From assembly GCA_007751475.1 (NCBI GenBank), contig CP036434.1, positions 4,035,524-4,099,523 on the forward strand: a stretch of DNA of 64,000 nucleotides, written 5' to 3'. Below, piece after piece: positions 28,961 to 39,257 of the stretch. Numbering within the stretch: the first letter of the stretch is position 1; each line of letters begins with the position of its first letter. Source of the stretch: Saltatorellus ferox (GTDB lineage Bacteria > Planctomycetota > UBA1135 > GCA-002686595). A program made the position numbers and the translations under genes. The notes beneath the pieces were generated by a model, which had not been told where the DNA came from, did no database searches, and saw nothing but the letters and a program-made list of their open reading frames with translations.

Positions 28961-29962
28961 ATGCAGCGCCTACGCACGACCCCCGTGGCGATCGCCGCCA
29001 CCTGCCTGGTGGTCTGGAGCCTTTGGCTCTACGGAATGATCTCCGGAGACCGCTTCTCGCTCTTCGAAGAGAACTGGTTCATGAGCATCACCATGATGTT
29101 CGGCTCCTTCATCGCAGGCGCCACGAGCGAAGGAGGCGGCGCCGTCGCGTTCCCGGTGATGACGCTCGGCTTCGAGATCAAGCCGAACGTCGCGCGCGAC
29201 TTCTCGCTCCTCATTCAAGCCGTCGGGATGACAGCGGCGGGAGCGACGATCCTGTGGACGCGCGTGCCCGTCGTGGTGCCGGCGCTCATCTGGTCGACCC
29301 TCGGCGGTGCCATCGGCATCATCACGGGCCTCGAGTTCATCGTCCCCCACGTCGCGCCTCCCTACGCCAAGATGCTGTTCACGGCGTCCTGGCTGGCGTT
29401 CGCCTTCGCCCTCTTCTGGATCAACCGCTACAAGGACCGCGAGGTCCACGAGTCGATCCGGGACTTCCTGCCGCGCCACGCTGCCCTGCTCGTCGGCTTC
29501 GGCATCGTCGGAGGCATCATCAGCTCCATCACGGGCAGCGGGCTCGACATCGTCACGTTCTCGCTCCTCGTGCTGCGCCTCCGGATCTCGGAGTCCATCG
29601 CCACGCCGACGTCGGTGATCCTGATGGCGGGGAACGCCCTCGTCGGCGCCTTCTACCGCGGCTACGCCCAGGAAGCGCTGGATCCGAAGGCCTGGGAGTT
29701 CTGGTGGGTCTGCGTGCCCATCGTCGTCGTGGGCGCGCCCTTCGGGGCCCATTACATCAAGCGCCGCAGCCGCCTCTTCGTGGCCAACCTGCTCTACGCC
29801 TCGATCGCCATCCAGTTCGTGGCGGCACTCCTCATCGTGCCACAGAACGCAAAGCTGGCGACCTTCACGGCGGCGACGTTCCTGGCGGGCGTGGCGGGTT
29901 TCCGCCACATGGCCAACCGAGGCGTCCGGCGCCTCGAGTGGCTGAAGAATCGCGAAAGCTGA
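28961..29962 (+). CDS. TauE/SafE (TSUP) family membrane exporter
   Basis: 333 residues from the ATG at 28961; a TTG lies immediately before it. It has eight or nine transmembrane helices. The first conserved repeat is [17 protein letters not shown], and the second half repeats the theme with [20 protein letters not shown], reflecting the internal duplication of the TSUP fold. Relatives move sulfite, sulfoacetate or other organosulfur anions. The substrate is unknown, and no sulfur genes lie nearby. Confidence 0.85.
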   Translation: MQRLRTTPVAIAATCLVVWSLWLYGMISGDRFSLFEENWFMSITMMFGSFIAGATSEGGGAVAFPVMTLGFEIKPNVARDFSLLIQAVGMTAAGATILWTRVPVVVPALIWSTLGGAIGIITGLEFIVPHVAPPYAKMLFTASWLAFAFALFWINRYKDREVHESIRDFLPRHAALLVGFGIVGGIISSITGSGLDIVTFSLLVLRLRISESIATPTSVILMAGNALVGAFYRGYAQEALDPKAWEFWWVCVPIVVVGAPFGAHYIKRRSRLFVANLLYASIAIQFVAALLIVPQNAKLATFTAATFLAGVAGFRHMANRGVRRLEWLKNRES

Positions 29963-30106
29963 ACCGCCGAGCGACGATGAGGGTGACCGATTCTGAGCCA
30001 GACCCATAGTTCTCCAGAAATCGCGCAGGTGTTGCGGGACTCCAGCCCTGAAGGTGTGAGTGGGGCTTCCACCCGCTATCGTCTGCTTCCCCGAGCCATC
30101 CTTTCC

Positions 30107-31012
30107 ATGACTGTTTCCCTCAAGAGCGGCCTTGTCCTGGTGCCGCTTCTCGTCGCTGGTCTCGCACCCAGCACCCACGCCCAGATCGTCGTCACCGAGA
30201 CCCTCCCCGTCAGCGGCTCATCGTTCGTATACGTGGCGCCCGGTCGAATCCTGCAGCGGGTCTACACCGGCTCCTGGACGCTCGACTGGCAATTGAGCGG
30301 CACCCTCTTCGTCGGCGATTCCACCGTTCTTCACACCCTTCGCGTGGTCGGCGTGATCGGCGGTGGCAACCTGAACTTCGGGACGAACGGCATCGACCAG
30401 GGCGGCCCGATCCCCGTGTTCTCGATGAACGAAACGTTCACGAACGTCCCGGTCGGTACGCCGCAGAGCACCTCGGGAACATTCCAGGGGAGCGTCCAGG
30501 CCTTCGCGGGCAACGCGACCAGTTCCCAGCTCAACGTCGAGACCTGGCGGATCGAAGCCAACCACCCCGACGCCAACACCTACGTCGACGGCGTGCTCGA
30601 CCCGAACTTCTCCATCGGTGACTACACCGCCACGGGTCGGTTCGACGGAACCGTCACCCTCGACTACGAGGTGTTGCCGTACCCGAATACGCCGGTTTGC
30701 CAGGGCGGCGCGGCGCTGGAATCGTACGGCAGCAGCGAGGGCCTCCTCTTCCTGCGCAGCCCCAACGCATCGACCTCGACGGCCGCCATCCTGGTCGAGG
30801 GCGCGGGTCTGCCGGGGACGTCGACGGGCATTTGTCTCGGCAACCCACGCCGCGTTCCCGGGAGCCTCCAGCAAACGACGGCCTCGGGCGAGTATCGCTT
30901 CCGGATCGATCCGTTCGCCTACCCGGCGGGAACGACGTCGTCCTTCCAGCTCTGGTACAGAACGCCCACGGGCAGCGACTTCTCGGACGCGATCGAAGTG
31001 CTGATCCGCTGA
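30107..31012 (+). CDS. Secreted protein with lineage-type C-terminal beta domain
   Basis: 301 residues from the ATG at 30107, with a signal peptide (SGLVLVPLLVAGLAPSTHAQ). The N-terminal about 190 residues are beta-rich and unrecognised. From about residue 195 the sequence (CQGGAALESYGSSEGLL ... GICLGNPRRVPGS ... FQLWYRTPTGSDFSDAIEV) resembles the C-terminus of the 552-residue secreted protein at 40503-42161. That suggests a shared surface or secretion domain. The function is unknown. It is preceded by a 144-bp gap with no other feature. Confidence 0.75.
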   Translation: MTVSLKSGLVLVPLLVAGLAPSTHAQIVVTETLPVSGSSFVYVAPGRILQRVYTGSWTLDWQLSGTLFVGDSTVLHTLRVVGVIGGGNLNFGTNGIDQGGPIPVFSMNETFTNVPVGTPQSTSGTFQGSVQAFAGNATSSQLNVETWRIEANHPDANTYVDGVLDPNFSIGDYTATGRFDGTVTLDYEVLPYPNTPVCQGGAALESYGSSEGLLFLRSPNASTSTAAILVEGAGLPGTSTGICLGNPRRVPGSLQQTTASGEYRFRIDPFAYPAGTTSSFQLWYRTPTGSDFSDAIEVLIR

Positions 31013-31049
31013 TCAGGATCCAGAACCTTCCGGCAAGACGGTGGTGACC

Positions 31050-31934
31050 CTACTCGCCGTCGAAGTGTCCCGCCCAGCCGAGGCGATCCCGCAGGCGCTG
31101 CCACGGATCGAACGAGCGGGTCGTGAGGAGCGGGTAGGCGTCTTCGCAGGCCTCCAGTCGCACGGCGTCGCCCCCTTGGAGTTCCGACACGAAACGCCCG
31201 TCGATATCGAGCGTGACCGCACCAGCGATGTCGACGACGCGCGCTTCCAGCACAGCACGTGACCCCAGGACGAGCGGCCGATGCGAGAGCGCGTGGGCGG
31301 AGATCGGCGTCAAGACGATGGCCCGCAGCGCCGGGTCGAGGATCGGGCCGCCGGCCGCGAGCGAATAGGCCGTCGAGCCGCTCGGCGTCGCGAAGATCAG
31401 GCCGTCGGCCCGGTAGCTGGTCACCGCGCGGCCGGCCGAGATGAGCTCGAACTTCGCCATGGAAGGCGTTCCGCCGCGCGAGATCACGACGTCGTTCATC
31501 GCGATGGCCGAGGCGCCCTCGGTGCCGCCGCCGCCGTCCCCGCGCAGCACGGTGGCTCGGAGCCGCATTCGCTGCTCCACCAGCGCTCGACCCTCCAGCA
31601 CCTCGGTGAGGCCCTCGCGCCACGCGGAGCTCTCCAGGGAGGCCAGGAACCCCACGCGCCCGTAGTTGATGCCGATCGTCGCGACCGGCGCGTTCTGGAA
31701 CAGGCGGCAGGCCGTCAGCACGCTGCCGTCCCCGCCGAGCACCACCACGAGGTCGGGCTGATCATCGAGCGCGAAGGAACCGTCGAACTGAATCTCGCGG
31801 ACGTTGGTCCGCACCTCCACTCGATCGCAGGACGCCGCGAGGAGCTCCTTCACCGCACCGATGTTCTCTGTCACGAGCGGCTTCTCACCGTCCGCGAGCA
31901 AGAGAACATTCTTGACCCGACCATCCGCCGGCAT
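31050..31934 (-). CDS. nadK: NAD kinase
   Basis: 294 residues from the ATG at 31934. The hallmark GGDG lies at about residues 67-70 in LVVVLGGDGSVLTACR. AMNDVVISRG and GLIFATPSGSTAYSLAAGGPILDP form the NAD-binding and catalytic core. It phosphorylates NAD to NADP. An alternative TTG start at 32015 would overlap the dxs stop (TTGA) and add 27 residues. It is the last gene of the xseB-ispA-dxs-nadK operon, a common bacterial arrangement. Confidence 0.92.
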   Translation of the reverse strand: MPADGRVKNVLLLADGEKPLVTENIGAVKELLAASCDRVEVRTNVREIQFDGSFALDDQPDLVVVLGGDGSVLTACRLFQNAPVATIGINYGRVGFLASLESSAWREGLTEVLEGRALVEQRMRLRATVLRGDGGGGTEGASAIAMNDVVISRGGTPSMAKFELISAGRAVTSYRADGLIFATPSGSTAYSLAAGGPILDPALRAIVLTPISAHALSHRPLVLGSRAVLEARVVDIAGAVTLDIDGRFVSELQGGDAVRLEACEDAYPLLTTRSFDPWQRLRDRLGWAGHFDGE

Positions 31935-32011
31935 CCAGAGGCTCGTGCCCGGCGGCGTGGCACCGTCGCGCGCGCCAGGCTTCGGCCCCGGCGCCTGTCC
32001 GGCGACGTTCG

Positions 32012-34060
32012 TCAACGGATCTCCGCGGCGGACTGGCCGCTCTGGAGCTGGCGCACGGTGCGCTCGACGCCCGCAGGATCGAGCCCGACGGACGCGAGCT
32101 GTTCCTCGCGCGTGGTCATGTGATCGACGTAGCGATCCGGGATGCCGAGGAGCTTGACCTGGGCCATGCGGCCGTCGCTTGCCCCGGGGGCCCGCGACGC
32201 GGCCTCCAGAACCGCCGATCCGAAGCCGCCCGCGCGCTGGTGATCTTCCAGCGTCACGATCGCCTTGTAGCGGCGCAGATGCTTCGCGAGGAGCTCTTCG
32301 TCCAGCGGCTTCACGAAGCGCGCGTCTACCACCGCGACCGCCGTGTCGTGGCTGGCCTGGATCGCCGCCGCCACGCGCAGCGCCGTCTCCGTCATCGAAC
32401 CGTAGGCCCAGATGCAAACGCCGCCATCCACGCCGTCGCGCAGCACCTCGGCCTTGCCGACGCGCATCTCCTCACGCTCCGACGCGTGCACGTCCTCGTG
32501 CAGCGGCGCGTTCCCCCGCGGGAAGCGCATGGCCGTCGGATGATCCACCTTGAGCAGGAGCTGGAGCATCCGCTTGACGTCGGTCGCATCGCGCGGCGCG
32601 CCGAGGACGAAGTTCGGGAACGTCCGCATGTACGCGATATCGAACACGCCGTTGTGCGTCGGGCCGTCCTGCCCCACCGGCCCCGCGCGGTCGAGCGCGA
32701 AGAGCACCGGCAGGTCCTGGAGCGCGACTTCCTGGAAGACCTGGTCGTAGCCGCGCTGGAGGAACGTCGAGTAGATGGCGCAGACGGGTCGCATCCCGGC
32801 CTTCGCCATGCCCGCGGCCATGGCCACACCGTGCTGCTCGCAGATACCCACGTCGTGGAATCGCGAAGGATGCTGCTCTGCGTAGAGATCGAGGCCCGTG
32901 CCCGACGGCATCCCGGCGGTGATCGCCTGAACGCGCACATCGCGCGACGCCGCGTCGATCAAGGCCTCCGCGAAGGCGTTGGTGAACGCCACGGGCTTCG
33001 GCTCCGCCGCGCCTTGCGGCGCGGGCGGCTCCAGTTTCCCGACGGACGCCTTCTTGGGCGCCGCCTTGACCGCGTGCACCCGCTCGGGGTGGCTCGGACC
33101 GTCCGGATGTCCCTTGCCCTTCTCCGTCAGAACGTGGAGCATCACGACACCGTCGAGTTCGCGGATCCGCTCCAGCGTCTTCACGAGTCCCTCCACGTCA
33201 TGGCCGTCGACGGGCCCCACGTAGCGCACGCCGAGTTCCTCGAAGACATGGCCCGGCACGAAGACGTGGCGCAGCACTTCGCCGACGTCATCCAGCGCTC
33301 GATCGACCCGCGGTCCTATGAGCGGAATCGCCTGCACGAGACTCTTCGTCTCCTGACCCGCGCGCTGCACGAGGCGGCTGCCGCGGATCTTCGTCAGGTA
33401 CTTCGAGAGCGAGCCCACCGACTTCGAGATCGACCACTCGTTGTCGTTCAGGATCACGAGGAGCTTCTGCCGCGTCGCGCCCGCGTGGTTCAGCGCCTCG
33501 AAGGCGACACCGGCGCCGAGGGACGCGTCGCCGATCACGCTGACCGCATGCGGCGGGTTCTCCTGATGGGCCATGCCCATGGCGAGGCCGAGCCCGAGGC
33601 TGACGCTGGTTCCCGCGTGGCCCGTGTGAAAGAGGTCGTAGGGCGACTCGTCAGGGTGCGTGAAGCCGCAGAGGCCGTCGGTGCGACGCAGCGTGTCGAA
33701 GCGATCCTTGCGACCGGTGAGCACCTTGTGGGGATAGGCCTGGTGGGAGACGTCCCATACCAGGCGATCACGGCGGAAGTCGAAGACGCGATGCAGGGCG
33801 ACCGTCAGCTCGACGACGCCGAGGTTCGACCCCAGGTGCCCGCCGGTGCGCTGAACCGTATCGAGGAGGAACTCGCGCACCTCGCGGCAGAGCCGCGGAA
33901 GCTGCTGCGGGCCGAGCGCCTTGACGTCCGCAGGACTCTCCACCCCGGAGAGCAGCGAGAGTTCGGCGTCGGCGCCGGCGTACTGCGTCGCCGAATCCTT
34001 CGTCTCACGGGAGGTGGACTTCGCCCTGGAGGCGGCGCCTGAATCGTTGTCCTTGGCCAT
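32012..34060 (-). CDS. dxs: 1-deoxy-D-xylulose-5-phosphate synthase
   Basis: 682 residues. This TPP enzyme condenses pyruvate and glyceraldehyde 3-phosphate, the first step of the MEP isoprenoid pathway. The N-terminal TPP-binding domain has GGHLGSNLGVVELTVALH, a TPP/Mg motif VIGDASLGAG ... LNDNEWSIS, and HTGHAGTSVSLGLGLA. The middle pyrimidine-binding domain contains GICEQHGVAMAAGMAKAG, and the C-terminal transketolase domain follows. The start at 34060 gives a 30-residue Ser/Thr/Lys-rich leader before the family N-terminus. It lies downstream of ispA in the same operon. Confidence 0.95.
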   Translation of the reverse strand: MAKDNDSGAASRAKSTSRETKDSATQYAGADAELSLLSGVESPADVKALGPQQLPRLCREVREFLLDTVQRTGGHLGSNLGVVELTVALHRVFDFRRDRLVWDVSHQAYPHKVLTGRKDRFDTLRRTDGLCGFTHPDESPYDLFHTGHAGTSVSLGLGLAMGMAHQENPPHAVSVIGDASLGAGVAFEALNHAGATRQKLLVILNDNEWSISKSVGSLSKYLTKIRGSRLVQRAGQETKSLVQAIPLIGPRVDRALDDVGEVLRHVFVPGHVFEELGVRYVGPVDGHDVEGLVKTLERIRELDGVVMLHVLTEKGKGHPDGPSHPERVHAVKAAPKKASVGKLEPPAPQGAAEPKPVAFTNAFAEALIDAASRDVRVQAITAGMPSGTGLDLYAEQHPSRFHDVGICEQHGVAMAAGMAKAGMRPVCAIYSTFLQRGYDQVFQEVALQDLPVLFALDRAGPVGQDGPTHNGVFDIAYMRTFPNFVLGAPRDATDVKRMLQLLLKVDHPTAMRFPRGNAPLHEDVHASEREEMRVGKAEVLRDGVDGGVCIWAYGSMTETALRVAAAIQASHDTAVAVVDARFVKPLDEELLAKHLRRYKAIVTLEDHQRAGGFGSAVLEAASRAPGASDGRMAQVKLLGIPDRYVDHMTTREEQLASVGLDPAGVERTVRQLQSGQSAAEIR

Positions 34061-34198
34061 GTATCTTGTCCTGATCTTCGCTCGTTTTCTCCCCTCAGGG
34101 TAGGCCCCGGGGCAGCCCCCAAGCACCCCTATCCCGCGCTATATCCGGAGCGGCATGACAGATCGGTCCGGACCCGATCCAGAAGGGAGACGTTCGGA

Positions 34199-35149
34199 TC
34201 AGGCGCGACGTGCTGCCAGGAGTTCGACCAGTCCGAGACCCAGGACGCCGAACCCGGCCTTCGCGGCCAGATTTCGCGCCCCGTGAGCGTGCCGCTCGGC
34301 TTCCGCCCGAGCCCCTTCGAGCCCCAGCGCGGCCACCAGCGTCCCCTTCCTGGCGTCCTGGTCCTTCCCGGGCGTCTTGCCCAGGGTCGCCGCGTCCCCT
34401 GTGACGTCCAGGACGTCGTCCACCGCCTGGAACGTGAGCCCGATGGCCCGCCCGTAGCCCGCCGCGAGCCGCGCCTGCGCTTCCGTGCCGCCCGCCGCGA
34501 TCGCGCCCAGCTCGGCGGCCGCCGCGATAAGCCGCGCGGTCTTCAGCTCGTGGATGACGCGGATACGGTCCGCGGCGAGGTCCTGGCCCTCTCCGGCGAG
34601 GTCCAGCGCCTGACCTCCGACCATCCCGGCCGGGCCCGCCGCCCTGGCGAGGGCCAGCGTGGCCCGTGCCGCCGCGGGAGCGGGCATTCCAGCGGCGAGT
34701 GTCTCGAAGGCGAGGGTCAAGAGCGCGTCTCCGGCGAGGACGGCCGCCGCTTCGCCGTACACCTTGTGCACGGTGGGCCGGCCCCGGCGGAGGTCGTCAT
34801 CGTCCATGCACGGCAGGTCGTCGTGGACGAGGCTGTAGGTGTGGACGCACTCGATCGCGATCGCGGCGGCCTCGACGGCGCGTTTCGTGGCGGGATCCAT
34901 GGCGTCCTGCCCGCCAGCTGCTGCCTCTCCGGCCAGGCGCACCAGAGCCGGCCGGATCCGCTTGCCGCCGCCGAGCAGCGCGTAGCGCGTCGCGTCGGCG
35001 ATCTCCGGCGGCCCGAGTTCGGCCTCGCGCACGAAGCGTTCGAGCGCGGCCTCGCTCCAGAGGCGCGTCTCCTCCAGCCAGGCGCGCGCGGCCTCCACGG
35101 AATCAGTCACGGCAGTGGACGAGGCAGAGGGCCCATCGGACGGGTCCAT
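34199..35149 (-). CDS. ispA: Polyprenyl (farnesyl/geranylgeranyl) diphosphate synthase
   Basis: 316 residues. The first Asp-rich motif is [16 protein letters not shown] (about residues 110-125) and the second is [13 protein letters not shown] (about 235-247). [11 protein letters not shown] (about 60-70) binds the allylic phosphate. It builds C15/C20 isoprenoid diphosphates from IPP. Its ATG overlaps the xseB stop (ATGA). Chain length cannot be fixed from sequence alone, so the symbol follows the xseB-ispA-dxs context. Confidence 0.9.
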   Translation of the reverse strand: MDPSDGPSASSTAVTDSVEAARAWLEETRLWSEAALERFVREAELGPPEIADATRYALLGGGKRIRPALVRLAGEAAAGGQDAMDPATKRAVEAAAIAIECVHTYSLVHDDLPCMDDDDLRRGRPTVHKVYGEAAAVLAGDALLTLAFETLAAGMPAPAAARATLALARAAGPAGMVGGQALDLAGEGQDLAADRIRVIHELKTARLIAAAAELGAIAAGGTEAQARLAAGYGRAIGLTFQAVDDVLDVTGDAATLGKTPGKDQDARKGTLVAALGLEGARAEAERHAHGARNLAAKAGFGVLGLGLVELLAARRA

Positions 35150-35484
35150 CAGAAGGGTGCGTCAGGATCCGAAGGCACGCCAGCGGAACGGGCGCCACCC
35201 TGGGCCAGGCCCGGGCCCGGCGCAAAATCGGGATCGCCGGCGTGGGGCCGTAGACCGTCCACGCTGAGCTCTTGAACCTGGGCCCGGAACCCGGCGAGCT
35301 GCTCGCGGCAGCCCTTGAGGAGCGCGACGCCCTCCTTGTACTGCTCGAGCGAGTCCTCCAGCCCGAGGCCGCCCTGCTCCAGCTCGGCCACGATCTCTTC
35401 CAATCGGCCGAGGCTCTGATCGAACCGGGGAGCTTCGGACTTGGCGGACTTCTTCTTCGGCGCCTTGGGTGCGGGGTCGCTCAT
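35149..35484 (-). CDS. xseB: Exodeoxyribonuclease VII small subunit
   Basis: 111 residues. The conserved helical hairpin is [20 protein letters not shown] and [20 protein letters not shown] (about residues 21-65). Here it is followed by a longer than usual Gly/Pro-rich tail (about 80-111). It is the small subunit of the ssDNA exonuclease XseAB; xseA is not in the window. The ATG overlaps the stop of the upstream membrane protein, and its stop overlaps the ispA start. Confidence 0.9.
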   Translation of the reverse strand: MSDPAPKAPKKKSAKSEAPRFDQSLGRLEEIVAELEQGGLGLEDSLEQYKEGVALLKGCREQLAGFRAQVQELSVDGLRPHAGDPDFAPGPGLAQGGARSAGVPSDPDAPF

Positions 35485-37376
35485 GGCACCAGCCTAACCG
35501 CGACGGCGTCCGGGAATCCATAGTCCCAGGCCGCCGAGCGGACGCCTTCGAGGAGCGCAGCGAGTTCCGCGGGCCCGGCGCCCAGGGCAGGCGCTCCCTC
35601 GACGAGCCGGTCGCGCAGCGCCACGGGGTCGAGCCGGGTGTCCGGACCCCAGTAGAGCTGCATCACGGAGCTGCGGAAGATCCGGCGGCCGAGGCCCCGG
35701 AGGAAAGGGATCTGGCCCGGCGTTTCGCGGGCCGCGTCCAGCTCGCCCTTCACGTAGGGCTCCCAGCTCAGGAAGCCGGTGCCGTACCGGCCGAGCGCTT
35801 CCGCCGCGCTCGCGTCCAGGTCGGCCCGCTCGAGTGCGCCCCGAACGTTGCCGCTGGCCTCGCGAAAAACGGCGGCGCCGAGCCCGAGCGCCACCCCGGT
35901 GGCCCCGTCGCCGGCTACCTGGCGGAGCGCCTCACCCATCGCAGCGCTGCCGAAGCCAGGCGCGGCATGCCCGACCGCGGCCGTGATCTCGGCCGCGAGG
36001 AAGTCGGGCGCGCCTTCCCCCACTCCTGCGTCCTGCCGCTTCGGGACACGGATCGAGAACAGCGGCGCCACCGCCTTCGCGTAGCCCTCCGGGGAATCGT
36101 TCTCCCGCGCGAGTCGCGGCACGACCTTGACGAACGCGCCGCGCAGCTCGTAGCCGTGCACGCTCGTCAGCGTCTGCCAGTGATCTCCCGCTCGCCGGAG
36201 ACTTCCGCCATCGATGATCTGCGCCGCGTGGACCGCGCCGAGGGCCACGAGGAGCGTCACGCCGATCCGGGCCATCTTCGCGGGCGGCGTCGAGCGCGCT
36301 TCGCCCTTCGCGGACACGGCCGGTCCAGCGCTGAGTGCGACGATCATGAGCAGCGCCCAGACGAGCGGCGCGAAACGAATGAAGCGAACCCAGTGCGCGC
36401 CCTCCGCCACGGGCTCGATCATGCCGCTCGCGCCAGCGAAAGCGAGCCAGAGGAGCGCGAAGCCCCCGAACAGCGCGAGCGCCCAGGCCCGGTCGTCCCT
36501 GGGCCTGGCGAAGCTCAAGCCGCTGACGATCGCCAGTCCGGCCGACAGGATCGTGAAGGTGGGAAGCCGCTGGACGTCGGCGAGGCCGACGCGGATCGCG
36601 CCGACGAGCCGCTCCCAGCCGCCGCCTCCACCGACCTCGGACCCATGGATGTCCAGGATCTCCCTCCCGACGCTCGCGTACATGAGCATCAGCGGAGCGA
36701 GCCCGACGAGCGTTCCCACGACCAGCGGCCACGCGAAGATCCGCCGCCAGTTCGTCGCCGCGAGCAGCACGATCACGCTGAGCACCGCGATCGGCACCTG
36801 GTAGCTGAAGTAGGTGCCGAAGCCCGAGGCGAGTCCCAGCCCGAACAGCGTCAGCCGATCGGGGCGCCGATCGCGCGGCGTGCGCGCGACCTCCAGCCCC
36901 AGCCAGAACACGAACCCCATGAAGAGCAGCGCCTCGTAGTGGATGCCGAGGTGCAGGAGCGACTGCTTCTGGAAGTGGGCGGGCCCGAACGCCATGAGGA
37001 ACCCTGCCAGCATGGCGGCGCCGGCGCCTGCAAAGCGCCAGGCAAGCCCCACCGAGGCGAACACGGTGCCGAGTCCCCAGGCGATGGCGGCGAGCTTGTG
37101 GGCGAGGATGTTCTGCCCCACCAGGAGAAACATCAGGGCCTTCAGGTGGCTCGCGACGAAGCCTCCCCCCTCATAGGGATGGAACGGCATCCGCGCGTAG
37201 GGGATCTCGACGCCGTCGAGCAACATCTTGGCGACGGCACCCTTCTCCAGCTCTTCCCCGTAGAAGAAGACATCCCCCATGGCGAGGACGTACGCGAGGC
37301 GCAGCACGACGTAGAGCGCGGCAGCGATGGCAAAAATCCGTATCACGGGGACCAGCCTAACGGGCGGGAGCGCCAT
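35481..37376 (-). CDS. Polytopic membrane protein, GT-C-like
   Basis: 631 residues from the ATG at 37376. About ten or eleven transmembrane helices occupy residues 1-400, with an early luminal loop MPFHPYEGGGFVASHLKAL and FQKQSLLHLGIHYEALLFMG. The C-terminal about 220 residues are soluble, Gly/Ala-rich and unrecognised. The topology recalls family-39-type glycosyltransferases, but no diagnostic motif is certain. It is the first gene of the xseB-ispA-dxs-nadK operon and ends in an ATGA overlap with xseB. A role using polyprenyl-linked sugars would fit the context but is inference. Confidence 0.72.
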   Translation of the reverse strand: MALPPVRLVPVIRIFAIAAALYVVLRLAYVLAMGDVFFYGEELEKGAVAKMLLDGVEIPYARMPFHPYEGGGFVASHLKALMFLLVGQNILAHKLAAIAWGLGTVFASVGLAWRFAGAGAAMLAGFLMAFGPAHFQKQSLLHLGIHYEALLFMGFVFWLGLEVARTPRDRRPDRLTLFGLGLASGFGTYFSYQVPIAVLSVIVLLAATNWRRIFAWPLVVGTLVGLAPLMLMYASVGREILDIHGSEVGGGGGWERLVGAIRVGLADVQRLPTFTILSAGLAIVSGLSFARPRDDRAWALALFGGFALLWLAFAGASGMIEPVAEGAHWVRFIRFAPLVWALLMIVALSAGPAVSAKGEARSTPPAKMARIGVTLLVALGAVHAAQIIDGGSLRRAGDHWQTLTSVHGYELRGAFVKVVPRLARENDSPEGYAKAVAPLFSIRVPKRQDAGVGEGAPDFLAAEITAAVGHAAPGFGSAAMGEALRQVAGDGATGVALGLGAAVFREASGNVRGALERADLDASAAEALGRYGTGFLSWEPYVKGELDAARETPGQIPFLRGLGRRIFRSSVMQLYWGPDTRLDPVALRDRLVEGAPALGAGPAELAALLEGVRSAAWDYGFPDAVAVRLVP

Positions 37377-37442
37377 GATCGCCTCCCCATGCCAGGAGAG
37401 ATTTTCGATGCCGCCCCGGCGGATCACGGGCCCCGTAGTCCG

Positions 37443-39245
37443 ATGCGCGGCGTCGCCCTCCTGGCGATCCTCTGGTTCGCTGGCCTCACCTGGTGGCTCG
37501 CGATCCCCGGGGCGCCGGGGTACTCGTTCGACGACCGAGAGGCCATCGTCGGCAACCCCGTGGTGGAAGGGACGCTCCCCGCCGCGGCGGCGTTCGATCG
37601 GGACTACTGGCATCACCTGGCCGACGCGGGGCACTACCGGCCGCTCGCGACCCTTCTCCTGCGCTTCGATGCCGCGCGAGTCGACGTCCGGAGGGATGCG
37701 GCGCCCCGGACCTTCCGCTACACGAACCTCGCGCTGCATCTCCTGGTGATCCTGACGCTCGGCCTCGCGCTCATCCGGATCGAGCGCGTGGGCGGTCCGG
37801 CGTTTCCCTGGTTCGGCCTGGCGCTCTTCGCGGTCCATCCAGCGAATGCCGACGCGGTCGCCTGGATCTCAGGCCGAACATCTCTCCTCTCCGGCCTCGG
37901 AGCGGCCGTTGGACTTCTGCTGCTGTCCGGAGGCGTGTCGATCCTTCGCTTCCGTCACGGATGGGTCTTCGCCGCGGGACTCGTGGGAACACTCCTTTCC
38001 CTTCTGGCCAAGGAAGACGGTGTCGTGATCGCCGCGGCGCTCCCGATCATCGCCTGGGCCCTGCCTCGGCGGGGCGCCCAAGACAGTACGCGAGGTCAAC
38101 GCTGGCGCCGCGCCGGTTTCGCGCTGGTCGGTGCCGGGCTCGCCGTCCTCGCGGTCGGCTGGCTTCGCCACGGAGCGCTCGGCTCCGCGATGCCCGCTGC
38201 GCCGTCCGCGCCCCTGGCGGCCACTCCGCTGGTGGAACGTCTTGCCATCGGACTGTCCGCGTGGTGGCAAGGAGTCGGCGCGGCGCTCACGCCCTGGGCG
38301 TCGCACCCGCCGAGCCTCACGCTCGGGGACGTTCTGCCCAGGAGCGGCGCACTCCCGTCCCCCATGGGCTCGCTCCTCTTCGGAGACGGCGTCCCCGGGC
38401 CCGGGCTCGCAGGCGCCGTCGGCCTGGCGCTCCTGGTCTTCTGGCTCCTGCGCGGCCGTCGCTCCGCCCAGCTGAGCTCATGCCTGGCCCTGCTCGCGGC
38501 GCTGCCGCTGATTCAGCTCGTGCCAGCGGGCGAGCTCTTCGCGCCGCGGTTTCTCTATCAGCCTCTGCTACTCGGCGTGGTCGGAACGAGCGCACTGGCC
38601 GCGGCGTTGAGCCGGCCACTCGGCCCCCGCGTGTCCCTCGCCCTCCAGGTCGTGCTGCTCGTCGGCCTCGCGTGGTGCTCGATCGAGCGCGCGGCCCCGG
38701 TGTACGACACGCGGGAGTCCTACTGGCGCGCGCATCTTCCGGCCCACGACGGCGAGGCCAAGATCTGGAACGCGATCGGCGAATGCCAGCGCGAGCGAGG
38801 CGATCTCGAGGCCGCGCGCGCGTCGTTCCTGAAGTCGAAGACGCTCGATCCTCGCTACAGCCGTCCGCTCGCGAATCTCGGAGCCCTCGAAGCGCGCGAG
38901 GGCAACCTGGACGCCGCGGAGACCTGGCTGGAAGAGGCCATCTTCGAAGGCCCGGACGAGCCCGCGCCGCGAGCAAACCTCGCGACGATCCTTCTCCGCC
39001 AGGGCCGCGCGAACGAGGCGCTGGAGTGGTACCGCGATGCCGCAAGACTGGCGCCAGGCCGAGCCACCTATCACCGAGGCGCAGCGCGCGCAGCGCTCTC
39101 CTTGGGCGATCTCGACTCTGCGACGGAGGCCGTCCACCGGGCGCTCGAGCTCTCACCGCAAGACCCGCTCACACGCTCGCTCGCCGAGGAGGTCGAACGG
39201 GCCAGGCAAGCATCACCGTCGACGGGAACGGCTCGCGACGAGTGA
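37443..39245 (+). CDS. Polytopic membrane protein with C-terminal TPRs (TMTC-like organisation)
   Basis: 600 residues from the ATG at 37443; an upstream ATG at 37389 is possible. Nine to eleven helices begin with MRGVALLAILWFAGLTWWLA. A family-like loop (FDRDYWHHLADAGHYRPLATLLLRF) precedes ALFAVHPANADAVAWISGRTSLL, a signature of PMT_2/TMTC-type O-mannosyltransferase-like proteins. Residues about 430-585 are TPRs (IWNAIGECQRERGDLEAARAS; ANLATILLRQGRANEALEWY). It diverges from the operon-leading membrane protein with only 66 bp between starts. Confidence 0.78.
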   Translation: MRGVALLAILWFAGLTWWLAIPGAPGYSFDDREAIVGNPVVEGTLPAAAAFDRDYWHHLADAGHYRPLATLLLRFDAARVDVRRDAAPRTFRYTNLALHLLVILTLGLALIRIERVGGPAFPWFGLALFAVHPANADAVAWISGRTSLLSGLGAAVGLLLLSGGVSILRFRHGWVFAAGLVGTLLSLLAKEDGVVIAAALPIIAWALPRRGAQDSTRGQRWRRAGFALVGAGLAVLAVGWLRHGALGSAMPAAPSAPLAATPLVERLAIGLSAWWQGVGAALTPWASHPPSLTLGDVLPRSGALPSPMGSLLFGDGVPGPGLAGAVGLALLVFWLLRGRRSAQLSSCLALLAALPLIQLVPAGELFAPRFLYQPLLLGVVGTSALAAALSRPLGPRVSLALQVVLLVGLAWCSIERAAPVYDTRESYWRAHLPAHDGEAKIWNAIGECQRERGDLEAARASFLKSKTLDPRYSRPLANLGALEAREGNLDAAETWLEEAIFEGPDEPAPRANLATILLRQGRANEALEWYRDAARLAPGRATYHRGAARAALSLGDLDSATEAVHRALELSPQDPLTRSLAEEVERARQASPSTGTARDE

Positions 39246-39257
39246 CTCCATCTGCCA

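Noticed and set aside
32012..32417. N-terminal extension of nadK over dxs
   Set aside because: The extension is the out-of-frame shadow of the dxs C-terminus; NAD kinase homology begins near 31934.
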